NCBI RefSeq assembly: GCF_024746795.1
Contig: NZ_CP080524.1
Coordinates: 248,001-312,000 of the forward strand
Length of the DNA stretch: 64,000 bases
Direction: 5' to 3'
DNA from: Mesorhizobium sp. AR10
GTDB taxonomy: Bacteria > Pseudomonadota > Alphaproteobacteria > Rhizobiales > Rhizobiaceae
Shown here piece by piece: positions 16,770 through 26,489 of the stretch. Numbering within the stretch: the first letter of the stretch is position 1; each line of letters opens with the position of its first letter. The position numbers and the translations under genes were made by a program. Below the pieces are notes generated by a model. It had not been told where the DNA came from. It did no database searches and was given only the letters and a program-made list of their open reading frames with translations.

Positions 16770-17978
16770 TCAGACGCGTTCGATGATCGTTGCGGTGCCC
16801 ATGCCGGCGCCGATGCACAGCGTCACCAGCGCGGTGTTCAGGTTTCGCCGCTCCAGCTCGTCCAGCACTGTGCCGAAGATCATGGCACCGGTGGCGCCGA
16901 GCGGATGGCCCATGGCGATGGCGCCGCCATTGACGTTGATCCGGTCATGCGGAATGTCGAAGGCCTGCATGTAGCGCAGCACCACCGATGCGAAAGCCTC
17001 GTTGAGCTCGAACAGGTCGATGTCGGACAGCTTCATCTTGGCGCGCTTCAACAGCTTCTCCGTCACGTCGACCGGACCGGTCAACATCAGCACCGGCTCG
17101 GAACCGATGTTGGCAAAAGCGCGGATGCGCGCGCGCGGCTTCAGGCCGAGCGTCTTTCCGGCCTTTTTCGAGCCGAGCAGAACGGCCGCCGCGCCATCGA
17201 CGATGCCGGATGAATTGCCGGCATGGTGGACGTGGTTGACCTCTTCCACCTCAGGATGCTTCTGCACGGCGACGGCATCGAAGCCGCCCATTTCGCCGGG
17301 CATGACGAAAGACGGGTTGAGGGCTGCCAGCGACTGCATGTCGGTCGACGGCCGCATGTGCTCGTCATGGTCGAGGATGGTGAGCCCATTCTGGTCCTTG
17401 ATGGGGATCACCGAATTCTTGAAGCGGCCGTCGGCCCAGGATTTGGCGGCACGCTTCTGGCTCTCGACGGCATAAGCGTCGACGTCGTCGCGCGAAAAAC
17501 CGTATTTGGTGGCGATCAGGTCGGCCGAGATGCCTTGCGGCACGAACCAGCCGGGCAGACCAACCGAAGGATCCATGAACCAGGCGCCGCCGGACGCGCC
17601 CATGCCGACGCGCGACATCGATTCGACGCCGCCGGCAATGACGATCTCGTCGGCGCCTTGCGCGATCTTGGCGGCGCCAAAATTGATGGCGTCAAGACCG
17701 GAAGCGCAGAAGCGCGAGATCTGCATGCCGGGCGCCTTGGTGTCGTAGCCGGCCTCGAAAGCGGCAGCGCGCGGAATGACCGAACCCGCCTCGCCGACCG
17801 GATCGACGCAGCCGAAGATGATGTCGTCAACAGTGCCGGTGTCGAGCCCGTTGCGGTCGCGCAACGCTTCCAGCACCTTGGCGCCGAGCCGTACCGCCGG
17901 CACTTCGTGCAGCGAGCCATCCTTCTTGCCCTTGCCGCGCGGCGTGCGCACGGCGTCATAGACATAGGCTTCGGTCAT
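16770..17978 (-). CDS. Acetyl-CoA C-acyltransferase (thiolase)
   Basis: Thiolase performs the last step of beta-oxidation, splitting 3-ketoacyl-CoA with CoA. The 402 residues show the nucleophile C91 in [13 protein letters not shown], the catalytic His in [15 protein letters not shown], and the second cysteine C388 in [16 protein letters not shown]. It starts [17 protein letters not shown] at 17978. It lies between an acyl-CoA dehydrogenase (32 bp upstream) and the fadJ-like gene. Chain-length preference cannot be told from sequence alone. Confidence 0.95.
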   Translation of the reverse strand: MTEAYVYDAVRTPRGKGKKDGSLHEVPAVRLGAKVLEALRDRNGLDTGTVDDIIFGCVDPVGEAGSVIPRAAAFEAGYDTKAPGMQISRFCASGLDAINFGAAKIAQGADEIVIAGGVESMSRVGMGASGGAWFMDPSVGLPGWFVPQGISADLIATKYGFSRDDVDAYAVESQKRAAKSWADGRFKNSVIPIKDQNGLTILDHDEHMRPSTDMQSLAALNPSFVMPGEMGGFDAVAVQKHPEVEEVNHVHHAGNSSGIVDGAAAVLLGSKKAGKTLGLKPRARIRAFANIGSEPVLMLTGPVDVTEKLLKRAKMKLSDIDLFELNEAFASVVLRYMQAFDIPHDRINVNGGAIAMGHPLGATGAMIFGTVLDELERRNLNTALVTLCIGAGMGTATIIERV

Positions 17979-18009
17979 TTTCTTGCTCCTTGGGTTTGCT
18001 GACAGTCGC

Positions 18010-19182
18010 TCAGAGAGAGCGTCCGATCAGCAATTTCATGATCTCATTGGTGCCGCCGTAGATGCGCTGGACGCGGGCGTCGCGGAACATGCGGGCGATC
18101 GGATATTCATTCATGTAGCCATAGCCGCCATGCAATTGAAGGCATTCGTCGACCACTTTTCCCTGCAGGTCGGACAGCCAGTATTTGGCCATCGAGGCCG
18201 TCACCGGGTCGAGGCCGCCATTGATGTGGCGGGCGACGCAGTCATTGTAGAAGACGCGGCCGATGGTCGCCTCGGTCTTCAGTTCGGCCAGCTTGAACTG
18301 GGTGTTCTGGAATTCGATGATCGCCTTGCCGAAGGCCTTGCGCTGCTTGACGTAGTCGATGGTCAGCGCCAGGGCGCGCTCGATCATGGCGATGGCGCCG
18401 GTACCGATCTGCAGCCGCTCCTGCGGCAATTGCTGCATCAGTTGGACAAACCCCTGCCCTTCCTCGTGGCCGAGCAGATTGGAGGTCGGCACGCGCATGT
18501 CGTTGAAGAACAGTTCCGACGTGTCGTTGGCCTTCAAGCCGATCTTGTCGAGGTTGCGGCCGCGCTCGAAACCATCCACCTCGTCGGTCTCGACGACGAT
18601 CAGAGAGGTGCCCTTGGCGCCCTTGGCCGGATCGGTTTTGGTGACGATGATGATGAAATTGGCGAGCTGGCCGTTGGTGATGAAGGTCTTGGAGCCGTTG
18701 ATCTTGTACTGGTTGCCATCCTTCTCGGCCCGCGTCTTGACACCCTGCAGGTCGGAACCGGCGCCCGGTTCGGTCATGGCGATGGCGCCGATCAGCTCAC
18801 CGGTCGCCAGTTTCGGCAGCCACTTCTTCTTCTGCTCCTCCGAGCCGTAGTGGAGGATGTAAGGGGCGACGATCGAATTGTGCAGGCCGATGCCGAAACC
18901 GTCGACGCCGACATGGCCTATCGCCTCGATGATGGCGCTCTCATGCGCGAAGCTGCCGCCGGAGCCGCCATATTCCTCCGGCATCGAGGCGCAGAGCAGG
19001 CCGGCAGCGCCGGCTTTCAGCCAGCTTTCGCGGTCGACCATCTCGTTCTTCTCGAACTCGTCGTAGCGCGGGGCGATCTCCTCCGACATGAAGCGATGCG
19101 CCATGTCGTAGAGCATGCCGACCTCATCCGCCGCCCAGGCGGGCTTCGGCAAAGAGAGCACTTCTGCGGGATTTGTCGCCAC
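18010..19182 (-). CDS. Acyl-CoA dehydrogenase
   Basis: A FAD-dependent enzyme that introduces the trans-2 double bond into acyl-CoA. The 390 residues cover the full family: an N-terminal helical domain, a beta domain with IAMTEPGAGSDLQGVKT, and a C-terminal domain with QLHGGYGYMNEYPIARMFRDA. The YGGTNEIMKLLIGRSL tail carries the catalytic-base glutamate position. It starts at 19182, 52 bp after the large acyl-CoA dehydrogenase gene, in the same operon. The substrate class is unknown. Confidence 0.93.
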   Translation of the reverse strand: MATNPAEVLSLPKPAWAADEVGMLYDMAHRFMSEEIAPRYDEFEKNEMVDRESWLKAGAAGLLCASMPEEYGGSGGSFAHESAIIEAIGHVGVDGFGIGLHNSIVAPYILHYGSEEQKKKWLPKLATGELIGAIAMTEPGAGSDLQGVKTRAEKDGNQYKINGSKTFITNGQLANFIIIVTKTDPAKGAKGTSLIVVETDEVDGFERGRNLDKIGLKANDTSELFFNDMRVPTSNLLGHEEGQGFVQLMQQLPQERLQIGTGAIAMIERALALTIDYVKQRKAFGKAIIEFQNTQFKLAELKTEATIGRVFYNDCVARHINGGLDPVTASMAKYWLSDLQGKVVDECLQLHGGYGYMNEYPIARMFRDARVQRIYGGTNEIMKLLIGRSL

Positions 19183-19234
19183 GATTTCCTCCGCGTTCCG
19201 ACAATTGTGGGTCGGCTGTGCCGACCCGCCAAAC

Positions 19235-21031
19235 CTAGAACGCTTCCGCCGGCAGCGCCATTAGCGTGTCCGCGCCACTGGAAATGCGGGCGAGATGGGC
19301 TCCGGTTTCCGGCATGATGCGCTCCATGAAGAAGCGCGCCGTCACCAGTTTGTTGTCGTAGAAGGACGAAGACCCGTTGGCGCCGTTTGCCAGTTTGGCA
19401 CCGGCCGCCTTGGCCATCTGCGCCCACATGTAGCCCAGCGCCACCAGGCCGAAGAGATGCATGTAGTCGGTTGAGGCCGCACCGGCATTGTCGGGCTTGG
19501 CCATGCCGTTCTGCACCAGCCACATCGTCGCCGCCTGCAGATCGTTGAGGCCCTTCTTCAGCGCCTTGGTGAAGGGCGCCATCTTATCGTCGGCGCGGTT
19601 TTCTTCGCAGAACTCGCCGACTTCCTTGAAGAAGGCCTGCACGGCGCGGCCGCCATTCAAGCCCAGTTTGCGGCCGACGAGGTCGAGCGCCTGGATGCCG
19701 TTGGCGCCTTCATAGATCATGGCGATGCGGGCATCGCGCACGAACTGGCTCATGCCGTGTTCTTCGATGTAGCCGTGACCGCCGAACACCTGCTGCGCCA
19801 TCACCGCGTGGTCGAAACCCTTGTCGGTGAGCACGCCCTTGACCACAGGCGTCATCAGGCCGGTGTAGTCGTCGGCAGTCTGGCGGTCCTTGTCGTCACC
19901 GGAGCGGTGGGCGATATCCGACTTGATCGCCGTCCACAGCGCCAGCGCGCGACCGGCCTCGTTGAAGGCCTTCATGGTCATCAGGCTGCGGCGGATGTCA
20001 GGATGGACGATGATCGGGTCGGCCTTCTTGTCCGGCGCTTTTGCCCCGGATAGCGAGCGGCCCTGCAGGCGGTCCTTGGCGTAGGACACAGCGTTCTGGT
20101 AGGCGACCTCGGACAGAGAAAGCCCTTGCAGGCCGACGCCGAGGCGAGCCTCGTTCATCATCGTGAACATGGCCTTGAGGCCGCCATTGGCCTCGCCAAG
20201 CAGCGTGCCTTCCGCTTCGTCATAGTTCATGACGCAGGTCGAATTGCCATGGATGCCCATCTTCTCCTCGATCGAGCCGCAGGAGACCGTGTTCCTTTCG
20301 CCGGGATTGCCCGATGCATCGAGCTTGAGCTTCGGCACGATGAACAGCGAAATGCCCTTGACGCCTTCCGGCGCGCCTTCGATGCGGGCCAGCACCAGAT
20401 GGACGATGTTGTCCGACATGTCGTGCTCGCCGGCCGAGATGAAGATCTTCTGGCCGGAAATTCTATAAGTGCCGTCGCCATTCGGCACGGCCTTGCTGCG
20501 CAGCAGCCCGAGGTCGGTGCCGCAGTGCGGTTCGGTCAGGTTCATGGTGCCGGTCCAGGAACCCTCGACCATCTTCGGCAACCATTTCGACTTCTGCTCG
20601 TCGGTGCCGTGGGTGATGATCGCCGCGATCGCGCCTTGCGTCAGACCGGGATACATCATCAGCGACATGTTGGCCGACACCATATATTCGGCGACCGCCG
20701 TATGCACCGCGTAGGGCAGGCCCTGGCCGCCAAATTCGACCGGTGCGGCCAGCCCCATCCAGCCGCCTTCGCGATACTGGTCGAAGGCCTCCTTGAAGCC
20801 TTTCGGCGTCGTCACCGAGCCGTCGGCATGGCGCACGCAGCCTTCCATGTCGCCGACGCGGTTCAGCGGCTGCATGACGTTTTCGGCGAGCCTGGCGCCC
20901 TCGGCAAGGATTGCCTCCACCACATCCGGCGTCGCGTCCGAAAATCCGGGAAGATTGGAATAGCGCTGGTAGCCCAGCACTTCGTTGAGCACGAACAGCG
21001 TGTCCTGGACCGGCGCCCTGTAGATCGGCAT
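19235..21031 (-). CDS. Large acyl-CoA dehydrogenase (DmdC-like family)
   Basis: A 598-residue member of the longer acyl-CoA dehydrogenase subfamily, with an extra C-terminal domain (about 470-598) beyond the usual 390. Key segments are [49 protein letters not shown] and the base region [15 protein letters not shown]. The start ATG at 21031 ([15 protein letters not shown]) matches the family's N-terminus; the open frame upstream is not conserved. It is the first gene of the fad cluster. Its promoter carries the 14-bp-arm palindrome at 21111-21142, beyond which lies the MerR regulator. Confidence 0.93.
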   Translation of the reverse strand: MPIYRAPVQDTLFVLNEVLGYQRYSNLPGFSDATPDVVEAILAEGARLAENVMQPLNRVGDMEGCVRHADGSVTTPKGFKEAFDQYREGGWMGLAAPVEFGGQGLPYAVHTAVAEYMVSANMSLMMYPGLTQGAIAAIITHGTDEQKSKWLPKMVEGSWTGTMNLTEPHCGTDLGLLRSKAVPNGDGTYRISGQKIFISAGEHDMSDNIVHLVLARIEGAPEGVKGISLFIVPKLKLDASGNPGERNTVSCGSIEEKMGIHGNSTCVMNYDEAEGTLLGEANGGLKAMFTMMNEARLGVGLQGLSLSEVAYQNAVSYAKDRLQGRSLSGAKAPDKKADPIIVHPDIRRSLMTMKAFNEAGRALALWTAIKSDIAHRSGDDKDRQTADDYTGLMTPVVKGVLTDKGFDHAVMAQQVFGGHGYIEEHGMSQFVRDARIAMIYEGANGIQALDLVGRKLGLNGGRAVQAFFKEVGEFCEENRADDKMAPFTKALKKGLNDLQAATMWLVQNGMAKPDNAGAASTDYMHLFGLVALGYMWAQMAKAAGAKLANGANGSSSFYDNKLVTARFFMERIMPETGAHLARISSGADTLMALPAEAF

Positions 21032-21110
21032 GCGTTTCCTCCACCATGCGGTCTTGGTCCCGAAATCAAGCCGTTTACGGCAAGCGGGCCAATGTTGAAG
21101 CCGGGATAGC

Positions 21111-21142
21111 AAAAATTGACGTTTGCGTAAACGTCAATTTTT
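21111..21142. promoter_or_regulatory. Perfect 14-bp inverted repeat before the fad cluster (LiuR-type MerR operator)
   Basis: AAAAATTGACGTTT (21111-21124) and AAACGTCAATTTTT (21129-21142) are exact reverse complements around GCGT. The site lies 80 bp upstream of the first fad gene. Its core resembles the TTTACGT/ACGTAAA motifs I recall for LiuR, the MerR-family regulator of branched-chain amino acid and fatty acid degradation. A related half-palindrome lies upstream of the MerR gene at 21905-21920. Confidence 0.75.
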
Positions 21143-21257
21143 TGATGCGACAAATTTTCTTCACCGCTCGCACAGAAGCGTAGCGGCGCGACGTCATGGA
21201 AGCCAGCACGGAGCGGCCCGCAATGTCTTCTTTTCGGGGTGGCCGCACGACAAAGAA

Positions 21258-21286
21258 AGAGCCGCGCGGCAACGCCACGCGGCTCT
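21258..21286 (-). terminator. Terminator after the MerR-family gene
   Basis: AGAGCCGCG (21258-21266) and CGCGGCTCT (21278-21286) form a 9-bp perfect stem. On the minus strand it is followed by TTTCTTTG. It lies 41 bp after the MerR gene stop and before the fad operator, separating the two transcripts. Confidence 0.7.
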
Positions 21287-21326
21287 CATTCGTCAAAAGG
21301 CCGCTCTGAAGTGAGCGAAGCCGAGA

Positions 21327-21788
21327 TTAACCGGCAGCGCTGGCCTGCGGCGCCGAGCGCTCGGCCAGCATCTGGCGCACCGCCGACATCGAGCCGCTCA
21401 GTTCGTTGATGGCATCGTCGATCAGTGCGCGCTGCTTCTGCAGGCGGGCAAGCTGCTTCTCCGACTTGTCGAGCGCCAGCCGCAACTGCTTGGTGTTGGA
21501 ACCGGTCGGATCGTAGAGATCCATCATCTGCTTGACGTCGCGCAGCGAGAACCCAACCTTGCGGCCGAGCAGGATCAGCTTCAGACGAGCCTTGTCGCGG
21601 CGGGTGTAGAGACGGGTCGAACCGTCGCGCTGTGGGTTGAGCAGGCCCTTGTCCTCGTAGAAACGCAGCGTGCGCAGCGTCACGCCGTATTTCTTGGCCA
21701 TCTCGCCGATGCGGACAAGATCCTCGCCGGATTCGTTCGATATATCATTGGTATTGGCCGCGGCTTCGCCGGGCGAAACAAGTTTCAT
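21327..21788 (-). CDS. MerR-family transcriptional regulator (LiuR-like)
   Basis: A 153-residue MerR-type activator/repressor. The winged HTH starts about residue 25 (RIGEMAKKYGVTLRTLRFYEDKGLL), followed by RLYTRRDKARLKLILLGRKVGFSL and a long dimerisation coiled coil (LDKSEKQLARLQKQRALIDDAINEL). No cysteine-based metal site is seen. The start ATG at 21788 was chosen because the upstream frame is not MerR-like. The adjacent fad cluster and the shared ACGTCAA operator elements support control of acyl-CoA degradation, as known for LiuR-type regulators. The effector is unknown. Confidence 0.9.
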   Translation of the reverse strand: MKLVSPGEAAANTNDISNESGEDLVRIGEMAKKYGVTLRTLRFYEDKGLLNPQRDGSTRLYTRRDKARLKLILLGRKVGFSLRDVKQMMDLYDPTGSNTKQLRLALDKSEKQLARLQKQRALIDDAINELSGSMSAVRQMLAERSAPQASAAG

Positions 21789-21904
21789 GGTTACTGGCTT
21801 TCCCCGTCTGGTGGCGTCGCGGTCCCCAGACCTTGCGTCGCCTGAGTGGAAGCGGGGGCATGCTTCCAATCGTGGTTTCAACAAAAGGCGCGATCTGCGC
21901 CCCT

Positions 21905-21920
21905 TTTACGTTTACGTCAA
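21905..21920. promoter_or_regulatory. Imperfect operator upstream of the MerR gene
   Basis: TTTACGTTTACGTCAA has 7-bp arms (TTTACGT / ACGTCAA, one mismatch) around TT, and shares ACGTCAATT with the fad operator. It lies 117 bp before the MerR start, suggesting autoregulation. Confidence 0.5.
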
Positions 21921-22227
21921 TTCTATATCGATAGCCGTCGAACGACGCAAGCATGTTCTGCGGGCAGAACCTTATGCCGCACCTGCCAACACCGTTGCAA
22001 TTTCTTAAGCTTGGTTAACGCGTTGTTTACCACGTTGGGCGAAATGTGCGCATGTCGGTTACCCGTGTTTATCCTGTATCGAATTTTTCACGGTTTTTCG
22101 GAGCGCGGGTAAGGCCCCGGGAAGCTCGTCTTTCACCGTAGCAGAACAGCGCGGTCGCCTCGTGCCCGGCAGGGACTTTTGGGGAAAACTGGTTGCAAAC
22201 CAGCAATTCTGAAAAACGGGCGCATCG
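21921..22227. promoter_or_regulatory. podJ upstream region with a CtrA-like site
   Basis: This stretch between the divergent MerR gene and podJ has no convincing gene. It holds TTAA-N7-TTTA at 22015-22029, one mismatch from the CtrA pattern TTAA-N7-TTAA, with a further TTAA at 22005-22008. The site is about 200 bp upstream of the podJ start. Confidence 0.5.
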
Positions 22228-25200
22228 ATGAACAGCAAGCGGTCCTATCTCGATACACTCAACGCCGGCCGGCAGCGCAGGCCTCAGACCACGCTTGACG
22301 AGCTGAACCGTTCCCTGGAAACGCTGGAGCAGCGGCTGGAACGGACCCGCGAAGAAAGGGCGCAGCGCCCCGATCCGCGCCGACCGGGTGCGGAACCGCG
22401 CTACGCCAGCGCCCAGCCCTACGACCAGCCGCGCTGGTACGAGGATCCGCATCCCGCGCAGCGGTCGAAGAGCCCGGCGCCGGCAGCACCCGCCTTCGAC
22501 CACAAATATCAGACGATCGCCCGAGACATCGACCGCGTGCGCGGCCAGGAAGACAGCGTCGCCGTGGTCGGCAAGATCGCCGGCGAGCTGCGCGGCCTGC
22601 GTGAGGAACTGCGTCACCAGATGACCGTCGGCTTGCAGCGCGAATTCGACGCGCTGCGCAAGGACATCGAGCGGGCCTTCCAGGCAAGCAGCCAATCGGG
22701 CGGCCAGCCGGGCAAGGGCAGCGCAGAACTCGGCGTCGAGTTCGAGCGGCTTTCCGGCGCCATCCAGACACTGGCCGAAAAGAGCGATGACAGAAGCGTC
22801 AACATGCTGCGGCTCGAGGTGGAACAGGTCAAGGTCGCGCTCGATACGCTGGCGCGCGAAGAAAGCGTGCAGGCGGTCGACCGCCGCTGGGACGATTTCG
22901 ACCGCCGCTGGAGCGCTTTCGAAGACCGTGTCGATGCCGATCAGCGCAAACGATCGGATGCCCCCGGCCTGTCGATGCTTACCGACCGGCTGGAACAGAT
23001 CAGCAATGCCGTCAACAATTTGCCTGAATCGCTGCAGCTGCGTTCGCTCGAGGAAAAGGTCCGCACGCTTGCCGGCGCGGTCGATCATTTCACCAGCCAG
23101 CAGGACAATCGCGGCAGCGACACGTTCGGCATGATCGACGAGCGGCTTGACGAGATTTCCCGTGCCATCGTCGCCTCGACCATCGCCGCGCAGGCCAATG
23201 CGTTCGACCCCGAGCCTTTCGAGCGCATCGAGAAGCGGATCGCTTCGCTTGCCCAGCAGATCGAGGAGGTCACGCAGGAACACCCGAGCCACGAAGTCAT
23301 CGACCGCCTCAACATATTGTCGAACCGGGTCGACGATCTCGCCGGCCGGGCCAATCTGCCGGAACAGGCGATGGAGCGCCTCGGCAAGCAGATCGCCTTG
23401 ATCGCCGACAAGATCGACCGCGGCCCGGCCATGCCGGACGCGGATTACATTTTCCAGGGGCTGGAACAGCGCTTCGACGTGCTGTCCGGCATGATGGAAC
23501 ACCGCCAGGGCGATGCTCTCGAACAGGGCAACATGCTGTTTCGCGATCTCGAACGGCGACTGGACGAGGTTGCCGACAGGCTTGACCAGCGTGTGCCGCA
23601 GGTCGACGGCGCCGTCATCATGGACGCCATCGACGCCCGCTTCACGGCGCTGGCCCAGCGTATGGAAACGCGCGTGCCCGACCCGGCCAACGAAGCCGCG
23701 ATCCGCGGCCTGGAAAGCCGGCTCGAAGACATATCAAGCCGGCTGGAATCGTCGGCGGCGCAAGTCGCCGGCATCGACCCGGCGCTGATCCGCAGCCTAG
23801 AGGCGCAGGTCGCCGGCCTGTCGGACCATCTGTCCAAGCCCGGCACGCCGCTGCCGGAGTTCGAGGACATCAGCCCGCGCCTCAACGAAATCGAGAAGTC
23901 GCTGGCCGGAACTCGCGATTCCATCATGGGTGCTGCGCGCGAGGCGGCCGAGAGTGCCGTGCGTTCGCTGGCCGGCTCCAGCGCCAACACGGCGGCTGTT
24001 TCCGGCCTCGCCCAGGATTTGAAGACGCTCGAATCCCTGACCCGCCGTTCCGACGAACGCAATTCGCGGACGTTCGAGGCCATCCACGACACGCTGCTCA
24101 AGATCGTCGACCGCCTGGGTTCGCTGGAAACCAGCGAGCCGATGGAGGCCGTGAGCGAACTCTTGGACACGCAGCCGGCCGAGCCGGCGCGCGCGCGGAC
24201 GGCGCGCGCCGCACGCGCCGCCAAAATCGCGGTGCAGGATGCGCCTTCGATGGATATCGACCAGCCGCTGCCGCTGACGGGAGACATGGCCGATCTCGAC
24301 GACCGCGTCGCCGCGATCATGCGCAACGAGCCCGGTTCTCATGACCCGGGTACGCATGGCGACCTGGATACGCATGGCGATCTCGACACGCGCAGCGACC
24401 TGGGTATGCGCAGCAACCTGGGTACGCGTGGCGACCTGGGCTCGCTTGGCGAACCGGGCACGCGCACACCGGCCGAAGCTGCCGCCGCTGCCGCCATGGC
24501 GGCGCTTGGTTCGGACACCACCCGGCAGAAAAGCGGGCAGCCCGGCAGCAAGAAATCGCTGTTCGGTGGACTGGCGCGCGCCTTCAAGGGCAAGAAGGAA
24601 GCAGACACCCCGCCACTTGCCGGCTCGGCGCCGAACGTCGACATACCGAGCGTCGATCTCGACGAGCCGCTCGACCCGAAGCTCGCCAACCGGCCGCTGG
24701 AACCCGGTTCGGGCGCACCGGACCTCAACGCAATCATGAAACGCGTGCGCGACGAACGCGGCCAGCCGGTCCGGCACAGCGATACCGATGCGTCGAAGTC
24801 CGACTTCATTGCCGCAGCCAGGCGGGCGGCGCAGGCGGCAGCGGCAGAGGCCGAAGCCCTGAAACGCCAGTCGACGATGAGCGGCCCGGTGAAGGCGCTG
24901 AGGATCGGCGACCTGCTCAAGGCTCGGCGCAAGCCGATCCTGATGGGGGCCATCGCAATCATGCTCGCCCTTGCCGGCCTGCAACTTGGCAAGGCTTTCT
25001 TCACCGACCCTGTTGAAATGGCCAGCCACAATGCGGCGCCGATCGTTGCCGCACAACCGATGGAAACGGCTGCGGTCAGTGCCACAAGCCAGCCGAAGGC
25101 AGAGACGCCAGTTGCGGCGCAAGACGCGCCGGCCCGTGTCGTCAGGCAAGCAGAACCCTCCGAACCGGCAGCCAAGGACGAGATGCCGGCGCAAATTGCC

Positions 25201-26298
25201 TCAGCCATGCCATCCAACATCGAAGCACCGATGGACAATGTGGCTGCGCCGGCTTCGGCACCGTTTCCTGAGCCGGCGGCGCCGGCAACGGACGCGATGG
25301 CCGCATCCATCCCGGATGCTGCTGAACCGGCGGCGTCAGATGCTGGCGCTCAGCCTATGGCCACCGCACCAGCCGCGCCCTCCCAGGATACGACCGGCGC
25401 AGTCCCGCCTGCCGATGCTTCAACGGCGGCAACCGCCGCCAAGATCGACATCCCGGCCGATGCCGGCCCCGCCGCCTTGCGTGATGCGGCTGCCGGCGGC
25501 GACGCCAAGGCGCTGTTCGAGATCGGTTCGCGCTACGCCGAATCGCGCGGGGTCAAGGAAGACCTGGCGGCGGCGGCCAAATGGTACGAGAAATCAGCCG
25601 AGCTTGGCTTTGCACCGGCCGAGTACCGTATCGGCAATTTCTACGAGAAGGGCATCGGTGTCGCCCGCGACGTCAAGAAGTCGAAGACCTGGTACCAGCT
25701 CGCTGCCGAGCAAGGCAACGCCAGCGCCATGCACAACCTCGCCGTGCTCTTCGCCATGGCGGCGGACGGTGTGACCGACAATGAATCGGCGGCGCACTGG
25801 TTCCAGGCAGCAGCCGACCTCGGCGTCAAGGACAGCCAGTTCAATCTGGGCATCCTGGCGGCAAAGGGCGTCGGCATGAAGCAGAACCTCGAGGAATCCT
25901 ACAAATGGTTCGCGCTCGTCGCCAAGACCGGCGACAAGGACGCGGCGGCCAAGCGCGACGAGATCGCCAATGCGCTCAGGCCCGAGCAGCTGGAGCGCGC
26001 GCGCGCCGCCACCGAGCTGTGGAAGGCCAAGGCGCTCGAGCCGGCGGCGAATTCGGCCGACATCCCTGAATCATGGCAGGAAGGCACGCCGCAGACGACC
26101 GCCAGCGTCGACATGAAGAAGGCCGTCAAGAACATCCAGCTCATCCTCAACAAGAACGGCTATGAGGCCGGTGGCGCCGACGGCGTGATGGGTCAGAAGA
26201 CCAAAGACGCGATCATGGCTTTCCAGACCGACAACAAGATGACGGCAACGGGGCTGGTCGACGAAAAGCTGATCAAGGCGCTGTTGGCGCGCAAATAA
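22228..26298 (+). CDS. podJ: Polar localisation factor PodJ-like protein (coiled coil, Sel1 repeats, PG-binding domain)
   Basis: A 1356-residue polarity scaffold. The cytoplasmic N-terminal region (about 1-690) is mostly coiled coil. A low-complexity hexapeptide repeat follows at 705-746, then a basic segment and one membrane helix (about 907-925, ILMGAIAIMLALAGLQLG). An Ala/Pro-rich periplasmic linker, Sel1/TPR-like repeats (about 1085-1250; for example AAAAKWYEKSAELGFAPAEYR) and a C-terminal peptidoglycan-binding domain (NGYEAGGADGVMGQKTKDAI) complete the protein. This order matches PodJ of Caulobacter and rhizobia, which marks the new pole and recruits pilus and division factors. It stands alone with a CtrA-like site upstream. 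A long antisense frame at 22069-23502 is a shadow. Confidence 0.9.
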   Translation: MNSKRSYLDTLNAGRQRRPQTTLDELNRSLETLEQRLERTREERAQRPDPRRPGAEPRYASAQPYDQPRWYEDPHPAQRSKSPAPAAPAFDHKYQTIARDIDRVRGQEDSVAVVGKIAGELRGLREELRHQMTVGLQREFDALRKDIERAFQASSQSGGQPGKGSAELGVEFERLSGAIQTLAEKSDDRSVNMLRLEVEQVKVALDTLAREESVQAVDRRWDDFDRRWSAFEDRVDADQRKRSDAPGLSMLTDRLEQISNAVNNLPESLQLRSLEEKVRTLAGAVDHFTSQQDNRGSDTFGMIDERLDEISRAIVASTIAAQANAFDPEPFERIEKRIASLAQQIEEVTQEHPSHEVIDRLNILSNRVDDLAGRANLPEQAMERLGKQIALIADKIDRGPAMPDADYIFQGLEQRFDVLSGMMEHRQGDALEQGNMLFRDLERRLDEVADRLDQRVPQVDGAVIMDAIDARFTALAQRMETRVPDPANEAAIRGLESRLEDISSRLESSAAQVAGIDPALIRSLEAQVAGLSDHLSKPGTPLPEFEDISPRLNEIEKSLAGTRDSIMGAAREAAESAVRSLAGSSANTAAVSGLAQDLKTLESLTRRSDERNSRTFEAIHDTLLKIVDRLGSLETSEPMEAVSELLDTQPAEPARARTARAARAAKIAVQDAPSMDIDQPLPLTGDMADLDDRVAAIMRNEPGSHDPGTHGDLDTHGDLDTRSDLGMRSNLGTRGDLGSLGEPGTRTPAEAAAAAAMAALGSDTTRQKSGQPGSKKSLFGGLARAFKGKKEADTPPLAGSAPNVDIPSVDLDEPLDPKLANRPLEPGSGAPDLNAIMKRVRDERGQPVRHSDTDASKSDFIAAARRAAQAAAAEAEALKRQSTMSGPVKALRIGDLLKARRKPILMGAIAIMLALAGLQLGKAFFTDPVEMASHNAAPIVAAQPMETAAVSATSQPKAETPVAAQDAPARVVRQAEPSEPAAKDEMPAQIASAMPSNIEAPMDNVAAPASAPFPEPAAPATDAMAASIPDAAEPAASDAGAQPMATAPAAPSQDTTGAVPPADASTAATAAKIDIPADAGPAALRDAAAGGDAKALFEIGSRYAESRGVKEDLAAAAKWYEKSAELGFAPAEYRIGNFYEKGIGVARDVKKSKTWYQLAAEQGNASAMHNLAVLFAMAADGVTDNESAAHWFQAAADLGVKDSQFNLGILAAKGVGMKQNLEESYKWFALVAKTGDKDAAAKRDEIANALRPEQLERARAATELWKAKALEPAANSADIPESWQEGTPQTTASVDMKKAVKNIQLILNKNGYEAGGADGVMGQKTKDAIMAFQTDNKMTATGLVDEKLIKALLARK
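24340..24465 (+). repeat. Seven 18-bp repeats inside podJ
   Basis: Units encode HDPGTH, GDLDTH, GDLDTR, SDLGMR, SNLGTR, GDLGSL and GEPGTR (residues 705-746). They keep the frame and vary mostly at third and sixth positions. They lie in the linker between the coiled-coil part and the membrane helix, and are a likely site of length variation between strains. Confidence 0.85.
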
Positions 26299-26489
26299 CG
26301 GCAGATGCGTCGCTTCCGCGACGCCACCGCCACACATTTGCCTGTTAACTGATTGAGATGTTTTTTGTTTCGGCGACGCGGCGCGGTTTGACTTCGCCGC
26401 CTTGCCGGCGCAAGAACGAGACAGCTTTTCGGCGCAAAATGCCCGCAACGGTTGCATTCGCCTGGGGCAAAACTGATCGAGACTGACGG

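Noticed and set aside
14536..21031. Horizontally acquired catabolic island
   Set aside because: Codon use and base composition look like the neighbours by eye, no mobility genes flank it, and the regulator and operator arrangement is typical of resident alphaproteobacterial clusters.
22069..23502. Minus-strand open frame of 477 codons antisense to podJ
   Set aside because: It mirrors the coiled-coil coding of podJ and has no start or domain support.
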